The translations under genes were made by a program, and so were the position numbers. From the NCBI GenBank assembly GCA_025362495.1, contig JANYGI010000117.1:1-35558 (forward strand): a stretch of DNA of 35,558 nt, in the 5' to 3' direction. This DNA comes from Byssovorax sp. Its GTDB lineage: Bacteria; Myxococcota_A; Polyangia; Polyangiales; Polyangiaceae. Positions 5,976 to 13,880 of the stretch are shown here, piece after piece. The notes beneath the pieces are model-generated. The model had not been told where the DNA came from. It did not search any database and saw nothing but the letters and a program-made list of their open reading frames with translations. Positions within the stretch are counted from its first letter, which is position 1; every line of letters begins with the position of its first letter.

Positions 5976-6640
5976 TCCTGCGTCTGGGACCCACCTCGCC
6001 GCCGCACCAGGGGGCATGGGGGGCATAGGGGGCATGTTTTCCCCGCCCCCCATGGAGCGATCGGGAATTTCCAATCAGCTCGCGCAACTTTGGATGGGTG
6101 GTTCCCGGGACCCACACGAATGATGACCAGAACAAACCCCGAAGAGCCTCACCCGTTAGATCCAAAAGTATCGGCCCCATGTACCCTGACCCCGTAAATA
6201 AAAGCGATCGATGCGTGTTTCGGATGTGCCCTGGATGGTTCAGCATCGGCCCCATGCCCCCTTTGAGTGAGCAGGGTCACCGTCGCCGAGGTGCAGCAGG
6301 CGACGGTCACCACGGCGGCAGCAGATCGAAGGCACCGCGGACCCAGTCCACGACCGCGCGTCAGGGCTGAGCTGTCTCAATGCTCGCTTTGGCCGCCGGC
6401 CCGGAACCGCCGCAAAATCTGCGCTCTCGAAAACCGCGCGGCGTCAGCGAGTGCCGCAAATGACGCGACGCGACAGGTCGCCCCCTCGGTGCGTCAAGGT
6501 TTGACGCGCCTCCCGACCGACCGCGTCATGCGTCATGGCACGGCCGTTGACGGCGGCGCGTGCGTCGTGACGCGGCCGTGTAAACCCTGTCAACGTCGCG
6601 CTCGCCCGGTCGCGTGCACCGTGACGACCGTTGACGTGCA
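5976..6640. other. Gene-poor control or origin region with repeats
   Basis: No frame here has convincing codon use. Visible elements: GGGGGCAT-type G-runs at about 6010-6034; ATCGGCCCCATG twice (6170-6181, 6245-6256); a local AT-rich patch (about 6195-6205); a 13-bp inverted repeat with one mismatch, GGTCACCGTCGCC (6275-6287) and GGCGACGGTCACC (6299-6311); and a cluster of GCGTCA/TGACGC elements from 6441 to 6573. It lies between the replication genes and the serine-recombinase cassette. Confidence 0.5.
6441..6573. repeat. Cluster of seven GCGTCA/TGACGC elements
   Basis: GCGTCA occurs at 6441, 6491, 6523 and 6530; TGACGC at 6461, 6502 and 6568. The pair at 6491-6507 forms a perfect 17-bp palindrome, GCGTCAAGGTTTGACGC (7-bp arms, 3-bp centre). 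Related TTGACG/GTCAACG copies continue to 6636. The cluster stops just before the promoter of the recombinase cassette, so regulator sites or an accessory recombination (res-like) site are both possible. Confidence 0.5.
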
Positions 6641-6648
6641 CGAATCAC

Positions 6649-6679
6649 TTGACACCGTACACTGAACGACTATCGTTCA
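6649..6679 (+). promoter_or_regulatory. Sigma70-type promoter with overlapping operator palindrome
   Basis: TTGACA (6649-6654) and TATCGT (6671-6676) are separated by 16 bp. TGAACGACTATCGTTCA (6663-6679), a perfect 7-3-7 palindrome, covers the -10 box. The predicted start lies within a few bases of ATG 6686, so the transcript would be nearly leaderless. A repressor on this palindrome would block RNA polymerase directly. Confidence 0.65.
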
Positions 6680-6685
6680 CTGACC

Positions 6686-6883
6686 ATGACGAAGCTCACC
6701 GCCTACGACCTCGCGATCCTCTCCGCCGTTACCAGCGCGCCGGGCGGCGAGGCGCAGATCCTCACCGCGGCGGAGCGCACCGCGGTCGGCCGGTTGACCT
6801 CGCGCGGCTGCGTCACCTGGCGCCTGAGCGGCGAGCGCCAGGTGGACGGGACGCCGATCGTGCTGGCGAAGCTCGCCGCCTGA
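6686..6883 (+). CDS. 65-aa protein, possible winged-helix regulator
   Basis: Starts MTKLTAYDLAILSAVTSAPG and has the helix-helix-wing rhythm of a very small winged helix (AERTAVGRLTSRGCVTWRL, then a strand pair). It is expressed from the promoter/operator directly upstream, probably as a nearly leaderless message, and precedes the serine recombinase. It could be the autoregulator binding the 6663-6679 palindrome. The family is not recognised. Confidence 0.55.
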   Translation: MTKLTAYDLAILSAVTSAPGGEAQILTAAERTAVGRLTSRGCVTWRLSGERQVDGTPIVLAKLAA

Positions 6884-6901
6884 GCGGCCGCAGCGGCGTC
6901 C

Positions 6902-6933
6902 GGCCCGCCCATCCCTCCGGGGGTCGGCGGGCC
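6902..6933. terminator. Hairpin between gene 6686 and the serine recombinase
   Basis: GGCCCGCC (6902-6909) and GGCGGGCC (6926-6933) are perfect 8-bp arms with a 16-nt loop, ending 9 bp before the recombinase ATG. It may attenuate transcription or hide the recombinase start, for which no ribosome binding site is visible. Confidence 0.45.
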
Positions 6934-6942
6934 TTCCGCGTC

Positions 6943-7659
6943 ATGAGCCGCCGCAAGCCCGCCTCGACCGTCCTCGCCGCCGTGATCTACCTGCGTTGCT
7001 CGACGACGGGGCAGGCCGAGAGCGGCCTCGGTCGCGAGGCGCAAGAGGCGCTCTGCCGCGCCCACGCCGAGCGCCTCGGCTGGCCGGTGGCGGGCGTCTA
7101 CCTCGACGATGGGCTCTCGGGCACGCGGCCGCTGGCAGAGCGCCCGGGTCTCGCCGCAGCGGTCGCAGCGGTCAAGGCGACGCCGGGCACGGCCTTCCTC
7201 GTCGCCTCGGTCTCCCGGGTGAGCCGAACGCAGCGGGAGCTCTGGCGCCTGGTCGACGACCGTGGCGAGTTCGCCTTGCCCCTCGTGTCGGCGTCGGAGC
7301 CCTTCGACGTGTCGAGCGCGATGGGCCGCGCCTTCCTCGGGATGCTGGCAACGTTCGCGTCGCTCGAGGCGGACCTCGCGAGCGAGCGCACCGTGTCGGC
7401 CCTCGCCGCCGCGAAGGCGCGCGGGCAGATCCTCGGCGCTCCGCCGATGGGCGTGCGCGTCGTCGACGGCGTGCGCGTCGAGGATGCCGCCGTCGTGGCA
7501 AGCATCGCCCGCGCCCGCGCCCTGCGCGCCGAGGGGAAGAGCTACGCCACGATCGCCGCCGCGCTCAACGAGGAGGGCGCACCGACGGCGAAGGGCGGAC
7601 GATGGCACGTGCGGACGGTGCGGGTCGCGCTCGGCGTCGAGGTGGCCGCCGCCACGTAG
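6943..7659 (+). CDS. Serine recombinase (resolvase/invertase family)
   Basis: 238 aa. The N-terminal catalytic domain shows YLRCSTTGQ with nucleophile Ser20 and Arg18, then VYLDDGLSG (about 52-60), ASVSRVSR with the conserved Arg pair (92, 95), and the long E-helix (SLEADLASERT). A C-terminal helix-turn-helix (SYATIAAALNEEGAPTAKGG) follows, as in resolvases and invertases. It lacks the large C-terminal domain of serine integrases. It is the second site-specific recombinase in this prophage, alongside the tyrosine integrase at 34063. Likely jobs are dimer resolution or DNA inversion. No clear invertible segment is flanked by matching sites nearby; the GCGTCA cluster upstream is the best candidate target. 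Confidence 0.85.
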   Translation: MSRRKPASTVLAAVIYLRCSTTGQAESGLGREAQEALCRAHAERLGWPVAGVYLDDGLSGTRPLAERPGLAAAVAAVKATPGTAFLVASVSRVSRTQRELWRLVDDRGEFALPLVSASEPFDVSSAMGRAFLGMLATFASLEADLASERTVSALAAAKARGQILGAPPMGVRVVDGVRVEDAAVVASIARARALRAEGKSYATIAAALNEEGAPTAKGGRWHVRTVRVALGVEVAAAT

Positions 7660-7676
7660 CACCGTCGCCCGCTGTC

Positions 7677-7713
7677 GTGGCACGATCTCGCCGATTAGTG
7701 CTACCATGGCCGG
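7677..7713 (+). promoter_or_regulatory. Conserved late promoter/operator element, copy 1 (terminase)
   Basis: GTGGCACGAT, 11 bp, GTGCTACC, then 8 bp to the GTG start at 7714. The same arrangement with identical 37-bp spacing to the start codon occurs at 28565, and a variant precedes the portal gene at 9837. GTGGCAC and GTGCTAC are imperfect inverted half-sites 21 bp (two turns) apart. TACCAT (7702-7707) could be a -10; if so the message would be leaderless, matching the lack of a ribosome binding site. Confidence 0.6.
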
Positions 7714-8391
7714 GTGACCCTCCGCACCGCCCATGGCGCCGCCGTCGAGCGAGGGCTCCCCGGCTCGCGTATCGAGGTGCTCCCGGCCGACGAGCTACCG
7801 GCCCCGGTGCCTGGCCGGATAGCTGGCCCGGCCCAGCTACCCGTCCGGACCGGCCACCGGTTCACGGCTGGTGATGGCGGGGCGCGCCGCGCAGGGGCCG
7901 CGGGAGGCCGAGCGAAGGCGGGGCGGGTGTCGTTCGCCGCCTCCCTCGGCCTTGCGCCCCCGCTGCTCGAGGGCGCGGCGTTCGCCCCCTACCGCAAGAA
8001 GGCCGCGAGCTTCCGCGCCGCCCTGTGCCGCGAGCTCGCCGCCCTCGCCGGCGGGACGTGCGGCACCGGCCCCTCGAGCATGGCGGCCACGTCCGCGCTC
8101 CAGTTCGCGTGGAGCCGCTACCTCTTCGACCTCGCCGCGGTGCATGCCGCGCCGGGCTCGAAGGAACAGCTCGACATCATCAAGACGGCCTCGAAACTCG
8201 GTGACTCCAGCCGCCAGAACGAGATGGCCGCGACCGAGTACGCGATCCTCGAAGGCAAGGCGCGACGCCTGCAGCTCGGCGCGCTCGACCCCGTCGAGGC
8301 CGAGGAGAAGCGCCAGGCCGAGCTCGACGCGCGCGCCAGGGCGGCCCGGCCGGTGACCGTCGAGGCCGTGCCCGACGGAGCCGGCGCGTGA
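7714..8391 (+). CDS. Probable terminase small subunit
   Basis: 225 aa from GTG 7714. The first 70 residues are low-complexity (Gly/Ala/Arg). The middle and C-terminal parts are helical, with AATSALQFAWSRYLFDLAAV and then SRQNEMAATEYAILEGKARR, a layout seen in small terminase subunits that recognise phage DNA and load the large subunit. The assignment rests largely on position: it overlaps the large terminase gene by 4 bp and begins the late operon. No ribosome binding site is visible; see the 7677 element. Confidence 0.6.
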   Translation: MTLRTAHGAAVERGLPGSRIEVLPADELPAPVPGRIAGPAQLPVRTGHRFTAGDGGARRAGAAGGRAKAGRVSFAASLGLAPPLLEGAAFAPYRKKAASFRAALCRELAALAGGTCGTGPSSMAATSALQFAWSRYLFDLAAVHAAPGSKEQLDIIKTASKLGDSSRQNEMAATEYAILEGKARRLQLGALDPVEAEEKRQAELDARARAARPVTVEAVPDGAGA

Positions 8392-9818
8392 GCACGGCCC
8401 GCGAGCGTGGCGCGCGCATCCTGTCGAAGCTCCGCGCCGTCGACGCGCTGCTCGTCGCCGCTGGCTTCCCCCCGATCTCGCCCTGGTGGTGGGCCGAGCT
8501 CGAGCGCTTCTACCTCTCGGGCAAGATGCAGTTCGTGCTGCGGGTGGGGCGGCGCGGGGGCAAGAGCTCGACGCTCTGCCGCGTCGCCGTCGTCGAGGCT
8601 CTCTACGGCGAGCACGTGGTGGCGCCCGGCGACGAGGGCGTCTTCGCGATCATCTCGACGAAGCTCGGCGAGGCGCGCAAGCGGCTCATCACCGTCGAGG
8701 AGATCCTGCGCGTGCTCAAGGTCGCGGTCGCGCCGCTCGGCAGCAACCGCAACGGCATCCGCATCACGTCGAAGGCGGGCAAGCCCATCGCCTTCGAGAT
8801 CTTCGCCGGCACCGTGGCGGGCGTCTCGGGCTTCACCGCGATCGGCGCGCTCTGCGACGAGGTGGCGAAGTGGCGCGACGAGGACACGGGCTCGAACCCC
8901 GCGACCGAGGTGCTGCGCTCGCTGCGCCCGACGCTCGCAACCACGATGACGACGGCGCACCTCTTCCTCGTGTCGTCGCCGTTCTCGACGCTCGACGCAC
9001 ACTACGAGGCGATGAAGGAAGGCGACACCGCGCGGCAGCTCGTCGCCGAGGCGTCGACGTGGATCACCAACCCCACGATCACCGAGGATGACACCCGCGT
9101 GCTCGAGCCCGACGAGGCGACGCGCCTCCGCGAGTACGGCGCGATCCCGATGAGCGGCGGCGAGTCGTTCTTCTTCGACCACGCCACCGTCGAGGCCGCA
9201 CTGGTCCGCGCCTTCGATCCCCGGGGCGCGCGCCACGCGACGGGGGTTGACCCGGCCTTCCGCGGCGACTCCGCGGGCGCGTGCACGACCGGCCGCCTGG
9301 TCGAGCTCTATGGCGTGCGCGAGCTGCTCGAGCTGACGCCGCGGCCTGGCGCGCCGCTCATCCCCGGCGACGTCGTCGACGCGATGGCCGCGCAGGCGAA
9401 GCGCTACGGCTGCAAGGAGCTGGTCACCGACAACCACTACCCGGAGGCCGTCCGCGAGCACGCCGCCCGCCTCAAGCTCGGCTGCATCCTCAGCGGCGGC
9501 GACAAGGTCGGCGACTACATCGCGACGCGCGGGCTCTTCGTGCGCGGCGTGATCTCGCTCGGCGATCACCCGCTCGCCCCGAAGCTCGCGCGCCAGCTCA
9601 AGGAGACGATGGCGAAGCCGACGCCCGGCGGCTCGCTATCGATCTGGGTGCCGCGGCGCGCCGGCTCCCACGGCGACCTCGCCTCGGCGTTCGTGCTCTC
9701 GGTCGTGAGGCTCGGCGCCGGCAAGGCGACCAGGGCACCGGAGGCCTCGACGCTCATCCGCGTGGGGGCGACGCGGCACGCGTATCGAAGCCGCGGCGGG
9801 CCCAGAGTGTCAAATTGA
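8388..9818 (+). CDS. Terminase large subunit
   Basis: 476 aa from GTG 8388 (GTGA overlap). The ATPase domain has a Walker A-like RVGRRGGKSS (52-61) and Walker B ALCDE (Asp157, Glu158). The RNase H-like nuclease domain has three acidic residues at the expected places: GVDPAF (Asp288), VTDNHY (Asp348) and HGDLASAF (Asp430). It powers DNA packaging and cuts the genome at the portal. Length is normal for the family and both domains look intact. Confidence 0.9.
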   Translation: MSTARERGARILSKLRAVDALLVAAGFPPISPWWWAELERFYLSGKMQFVLRVGRRGGKSSTLCRVAVVEALYGEHVVAPGDEGVFAIISTKLGEARKRLITVEEILRVLKVAVAPLGSNRNGIRITSKAGKPIAFEIFAGTVAGVSGFTAIGALCDEVAKWRDEDTGSNPATEVLRSLRPTLATTMTTAHLFLVSSPFSTLDAHYEAMKEGDTARQLVAEASTWITNPTITEDDTRVLEPDEATRLREYGAIPMSGGESFFFDHATVEAALVRAFDPRGARHATGVDPAFRGDSAGACTTGRLVELYGVRELLELTPRPGAPLIPGDVVDAMAAQAKRYGCKELVTDNHYPEAVREHAARLKLGCILSGGDKVGDYIATRGLFVRGVISLGDHPLAPKLARQLKETMAKPTPGGSLSIWVPRRAGSHGDLASAFVLSVVRLGAGKATRAPEASTLIRVGATRHAYRSRGGPRVSN

Positions 9819-9865
9819 GCGTATCAAATTGACATCGTGCCACGATTGCGCGAACATGTGTTACC
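9810..9865 (+). promoter_or_regulatory. Promoter/operator region before the portal gene (element copy 2)
   Basis: TCAAATTGA occurs twice (9810-9818, 9824-9832), 14 bp apart, and is itself nearly palindromic. TTGACA (9829-9834) is a good -35. The late element variant GTGCCACGAT (9837-9846), 11 bp, GTGTTACC (9858-9865) has the same internal spacing as those at 7677 and 28565. This AT-rich 50-bp gap is the only substantial break early in the late operon. Confidence 0.5.
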
Positions 9866-9868
9866 AGC

Positions 9869-11449
9869 TTGCAGTGGTTGACTCGGTTCCGCTTTCGTGT
9901 AGCACGCCTCGTGTACCGGGGCGCGATCGTTGCCGCGTCGGTGCTGGGCTTCCGGCAGGTGTTCACCGGGCGCTCGCTGCCCGCGGGGACCGGCGCACCG
10001 GGCGGGCCGCTCGGCGGCTACACCGAGCCGCTGTCGCGCGTGCTCCTCGACTGGACGCCGGAGGACATCCAAGCGGCGATCATCACCGCGGAGAGCGGGC
10101 TTCTGCGTCTCGCCGCCGACCTGTGCACGGCGATGCGCGGGGACGACAAGATCCCGAGCACGCTCAAGAGCCGCATCCTCGCGGTGCAAGGCGCGCCGCT
10201 CACCTTCGAGGCGGCGGCCGCCGGGCGTCTGCGCCGGCGCGCGCTCAAGTCCCTCCAGGCCGAAGAGGACTTCTTCGACATGCTGCCGGAGGCCGAGCTC
10301 GAGCAGCTCCGCACCTGGCGCCTGCTCCTCGGCGTCGGTCTCGGCGAGCTCGTGTGGACTGAGCCGGATCCGGCGGACCCGACCGGCGAGGCGGTGATCG
10401 CGCGCATCCGCAACGGGCGCAACGTGCCTCGGCTCAAGGTCTGGGATCCTCGCCACCTCCGCAAGGACATGGCCTCTGGCCGGTGGTGGGTTCGCACCCT
10501 CACCGGCGTCGAGGTTGAGGTGCGCCCGGGAGATGGCCAGTGGATCCTTCTCACCGCGGGCGGCAACCGGCCATGGCTCAACGGCCTCTGGCGCGGCCTC
10601 GCCGATCTCTGGCTCGCGAAGGTTTTCGCTCGGATCGACTGGGCGCGGCAGTCGGAGAAGTACGCCAACGGGATCATTTGCTTCGAGTCGCCGGACGGAT
10701 CCGACGAAGACGAGCGCAAGAAGTTCGGCCTCGACCTCCGCGACATTGGCAAGGAAGGCGTCGTTGTCGCGCCCGCCGGCTACAAGGGCAAGATCCTCGA
10801 GCTCGCCGGCCGAGCGTGGGAGACGTACGACGCGCAGTGGACGAAGAGCAACCTGGGTTTCAGCGTGGCTGTCCTCGGTGGCGACCTCGCCAGCGAGTCG
10901 AAGAAGAGCGCCGGCACAGGCGCCTCGCTCCAGGGCGAAGTGCGAGACGACCTGAAAAAGGCCGACGCGGCGCAAGACGAGACCGACATCCGCGCGCAGG
11001 TGCTGTGCCCTTGGTCGCGTGTGAGCTTCGGTGATCCCGACCTCGCTCCGTGGCCGAAGTGGAACGTCGACCCGGCCGAAGATCGGCAGGCGCTGGCGAC
11101 GACGTGGAACATGACCGCGCAGGCGCTCAAGACTTCGAAGGAAGCGGGCTACGCGCTCGACTGGCAGATCGTCCGTGAAGAGACGGGGCTCCCGATCACA
11201 GGCCTGCTCGCGGACGTGGCGCTGCCGGCGCCGACGCCCGTGCAGGCGCTCGCCGCCGCGCCGAACCTCGCCACCGCGGCCGAGCTGCTGCTCGCTCCCC
11301 TCACCACAGCCGAGCTCCGCGCCCTCGCGCGCATGCCCGCCAACGACGCGCGCGCGTCGTTCCTCGGCATGTTCAACGGCTACCGCGAGGCGCGTGCCTC
11401 TCGCCCCATGCGACGCGCGCAGGGCGCTCCCGAAAGGCTCGCAGCGTGA
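9869..11449 (+). CDS. Portal protein, Mu gp29-like (DUF935)
   Basis: Up to 526 aa. TTG at 9869 is the first start in frame and TTG 9878 is equally possible; no ribosome binding site decides it. The sequence has the features of the Mu gp29 portal family: an early acidic helix (LDWTPEDIQAAIITAESGLL), a middle stem region, and the signature SKKSAGTGASLQGEVRDDLK followed by an acidic helix. It forms the ring through which DNA enters the head and where the tail attaches. It overlaps the protease gene by 4 bp. Confidence 0.85.
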   Translation: MQWLTRFRFRVARLVYRGAIVAASVLGFRQVFTGRSLPAGTGAPGGPLGGYTEPLSRVLLDWTPEDIQAAIITAESGLLRLAADLCTAMRGDDKIPSTLKSRILAVQGAPLTFEAAAAGRLRRRALKSLQAEEDFFDMLPEAELEQLRTWRLLLGVGLGELVWTEPDPADPTGEAVIARIRNGRNVPRLKVWDPRHLRKDMASGRWWVRTLTGVEVEVRPGDGQWILLTAGGNRPWLNGLWRGLADLWLAKVFARIDWARQSEKYANGIICFESPDGSDEDERKKFGLDLRDIGKEGVVVAPAGYKGKILELAGRAWETYDAQWTKSNLGFSVAVLGGDLASESKKSAGTGASLQGEVRDDLKKADAAQDETDIRAQVLCPWSRVSFGDPDLAPWPKWNVDPAEDRQALATTWNMTAQALKTSKEAGYALDWQIVREETGLPITGLLADVALPAPTPVQALAAAPNLATAAELLLAPLTTAELRALARMPANDARASFLGMFNGYREARASRPMRRAQGAPERLAA

Positions 11450-12810
11450 ACACCGCACAGAACCAAGGCGCACGTGGCCCGATCTTCGACGGCCTTCTCG
11501 CGCTCGATCCCCGCTACCTCTCCACCCTCGACGCCTCCGGCTTCCGGTCGTCGCGCAGCGCGTGGGAGTCCGGCCGTGAAGGCTCCGCGGCGCTGCCGTA
11601 CGCGCGCGCCAACGGCGTCGGCCTCATCGACATCGACGGCCCGCTCCTCGAGCGTGGCGTGTCGGACTGGTGGGGCTGCTGCGACGGCCACGAGGACATC
11701 GCTGCGCGGTGCCTTGCTGCCGCAGCGGACCCGGCGGTGAAGGTCGGCGCGCTACGCATCAACAGCCCTGGTGGCGTCGTCGCGGGGTGCTTCGACAACG
11801 TGCGCCTGGCGCGCGACGCGTTCGCCGCAGCGGGCAAGCAGTTGCTCGTATGGGCCGGCGGCGACGGTGCCTATTCGGCCGGGTACGCGTGGGCCTGCGC
11901 GGGCTCGAAGATCTTCGTTCCGGAGACGGGCGGCATTGGCTCGATTGGCGTGCTCTCGACGATGGGTGACCGCGTGGGCGCCAACGCGCTCGCGGGCATC
12001 AAGCGCGTGGTGATCCGGTCCGGTGATCGCAAGTGCGAGGGCCACCCCGACATCCCGTTGACCGACGGCGCCATCGGCCGCGAGCAGGTGGTGGTGGACG
12101 GCATGGCGGCGATCTTCGCCGCCCTCTGCGCGTCCGCGCGCGCCGCTGCTCCCGATGCGCTGCTCGCGCTGCAGGGCGAATGTTTCTACGGCGATACCGC
12201 CGTATCCAAGGGACTCGCCGACGGCGTGATGCCCTTCCAAGACTTCCTCGCGATGTGCGAGGCGGAGGCCACGAACATCATGACCAAGGGAATCACCGGG
12301 CGCCTCGGCCTCGCGGAGAGCGCGAGCGAGGGACAGATCATCACCGCGATCGACGGCCTCGAGGCGAAGCGCGCCGCGGCCGACACCGCTCGACTCACCG
12401 CCGAGGCCGACCGCGACAAGCTCGCCAACGCCTTCGCCGACCAGGTGGTCGAGGAGGCGAAGATCGCCGGCAAGGTGACCGCCGAGCAGGCGCTCGCCGA
12501 CCGGGCCGCGTTCGTCACCGACAAGGGCGTCGGCAAGCCCATCGCGCTCGTCGCGCGCTACGAGCTCCTGCCCCGCGGCGCTGCGCTGCCGCGCGAGGTG
12601 AAGGCGCCTGTCGACGGCCCGAACGCCAAGGGCCCGAGCGGCCAGGTGGCCGTCGAGGCGAAGCCCGCGCACGAGATGACGTGGACCGAGATCGCCGCCC
12701 ACGAGGCGAAGGATCACGCGCTCGGCAAGCGCCTCTCCGACGAGAAGGTGGCCCACGAGGCCAAGACCGGCGCCGCGCGCCTCACCACCGAGATGACGGC
12801 CCGCCGCTGA
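11446..12810 (+). CDS. Head maturation protease (S49/SppA-like) fused to scaffold-like tail
   Basis: 454 aa. The N-terminal half is an S49-type serine protease: RINSPGGVVAG (substrate strand and turn), DGAYSAGYAWA with nucleophile Ser144, GGIGSIGVLS, and Lys196 in SGDRK, 52 residues after the Ser as in half-size SppA/SohB proteases. From about residue 280 the sequence becomes charged and helical with no fold signature (EGQIITAIDGLEAKRAAADT onward), as expected of an internal scaffold that is digested during maturation. Position between portal and capsid matches. GTG start, GTGA overlap. Confidence 0.85.
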   Translation: MNTAQNQGARGPIFDGLLALDPRYLSTLDASGFRSSRSAWESGREGSAALPYARANGVGLIDIDGPLLERGVSDWWGCCDGHEDIAARCLAAAADPAVKVGALRINSPGGVVAGCFDNVRLARDAFAAAGKQLLVWAGGDGAYSAGYAWACAGSKIFVPETGGIGSIGVLSTMGDRVGANALAGIKRVVIRSGDRKCEGHPDIPLTDGAIGREQVVVDGMAAIFAALCASARAAAPDALLALQGECFYGDTAVSKGLADGVMPFQDFLAMCEAEATNIMTKGITGRLGLAESASEGQIITAIDGLEAKRAAADTARLTAEADRDKLANAFADQVVEEAKIAGKVTAEQALADRAAFVTDKGVGKPIALVARYELLPRGAALPREVKAPVDGPNAKGPSGQVAVEAKPAHEMTWTEIAAHEAKDHALGKRLSDEKVAHEAKTGAARLTTEMTARR

Positions 12811-12841
12811 GCGGTCGCCGAGAAAGCCCAAGAGCAAGACG

Positions 12842-13795
12842 ATGCCCGGTTCACCCTCGCTGATCGGCGATTCATTTTCGCCGGAAATCCTCGCCCGCGC
12901 CCTGCGCGGCGGGTTCGCCAATACGCCCGTCCTCTTCGGCTCGGGCGCCGTCTTCGTCGACTCGACGATGCAAGATGGGAAGGCGAACTACCTCGCCGGC
13001 ACCACGATCAAGGTCCCTTACTGGACGGCGCCGGCGCCCTGGGAAGATCTGGTCGACGGCGCGGCCGCTACGCCCGCGGTGATGACCGCCGGAAGCGCCG
13101 ACGGCACGACGACCACGCCCGAGCAGGCGCCCATCCTGCGCGCGGCCAAGGCCATTCAGTTTACCAACTGGGCAAAGCGCAACCCGCTCGATCCCTACGG
13201 CGAGGCCGCCAGCGATCTCGTGATCGGTTCGGCCGGCTACCGCGACAAGATGGAGGCGAAGCTCATCGCCGCTGCGATGGACACGACGGGATGGGGCGCC
13301 TTCAAGAAGGACGTCTTCAACGTGGCGACTCCGGCGTATCTCACGCACGATCTCGTGATCGACGGGATGGGCGCGATCGGCGCGGAGGGCTTCAACGATC
13401 CCCCTGCGCTGCTGATCGTTCACTCGGCGACGCTGACGAATATGTGGAAGCAGAAGGACTCGACGGGCCGAGTGCTTTTGATGGGTGGCACGGTCGCTCC
13501 GGCGCTCGTCGCCGGCGGACCCACCGGCTTCATGATGATGCCGCTCGGCATCCCCGTGATGGTGTCGGATCGCCTGGTGCCCGCGGTCGTTTCGTCGACC
13601 AACAAGTACCAGTCGCTGCTGCTCCGCCGCCGCGCGCTGGCGCTCTACATCGACACCAACTTCTCGTACGTGTCGGAGCCGAAAGCCCTCACCGACTCTT
13701 CGATCGACGCGCTCTCGGTCTACTACGCCGTTCACCGTTACTTCCGCCTCGACGGGATGACGAAGCCCGGCGTGACGCACCTCTTCCACAACTGA
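12842..13795 (+). CDS. Major capsid protein, HK97-fold
   Basis: 317 aa, no signal or membrane segment. The N-terminus is polar, followed by a strand-rich region (GTTIKVPYWTAPAPWEDL), a long helix (AASDLVIGSAGYRDKMEAKL) and later strands (SLLLRRRALALYIDTNFSYV), consistent with the HK97 coat-protein fold. The position after the protease-scaffold gene is diagnostic. Some phages with this arrangement process the N-terminus; whether that occurs here cannot be told. A 31-bp gap precedes it and a strong hairpin follows. Confidence 0.82.
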   Translation: MPGSPSLIGDSFSPEILARALRGGFANTPVLFGSGAVFVDSTMQDGKANYLAGTTIKVPYWTAPAPWEDLVDGAAATPAVMTAGSADGTTTTPEQAPILRAAKAIQFTNWAKRNPLDPYGEAASDLVIGSAGYRDKMEAKLIAAAMDTTGWGAFKKDVFNVATPAYLTHDLVIDGMGAIGAEGFNDPPALLIVHSATLTNMWKQKDSTGRVLLMGGTVAPALVAGGPTGFMMMPLGIPVMVSDRLVPAVVSSTNKYQSLLLRRRALALYIDTNFSYVSEPKALTDSSIDALSVYYAVHRYFRLDGMTKPGVTHLFHN

Positions 13796-13811
13796 GCTTC
13801 CCAGCTCGGCA

Positions 13812-13847
13812 GGCTCGCCCGATCGGTTTCGCCGGTCGGGCTGAGCC
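13812..13847 (+). terminator. Strong hairpin between capsid and decoration genes
   Basis: GGCTC GCCCGATCGG (13812-13826), loop TTTCG, CCGGTCGGGC (13832-13841), bulged T, GAGCC (13843-13847): about 15 pairs with one G-U. No U-run follows. It probably limits read-through or protects the 3' end of the capsid message, allowing capsid protein to exceed downstream products. Confidence 0.55.
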
Positions 13848-13880
13848 ATTGAAAGCACCTGAGTCCAGGAGACAGCCCTT

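Noticed and set aside
5976-6665. Short plus-strand frames at 6098-6370 and 6267-6665
   Set aside because: Composition and codon bias are unlike the neighbours, they cross several inverted repeats and they have no ribosome binding site.
7677-7705. Sigma54 promoter (TGGCAC resembles a -24 box)
   Set aside because: The -12 GC is one base off in this copy and absent in the copy at 28565, while the conserved second half GTGCTACC is not part of a sigma54 promoter.
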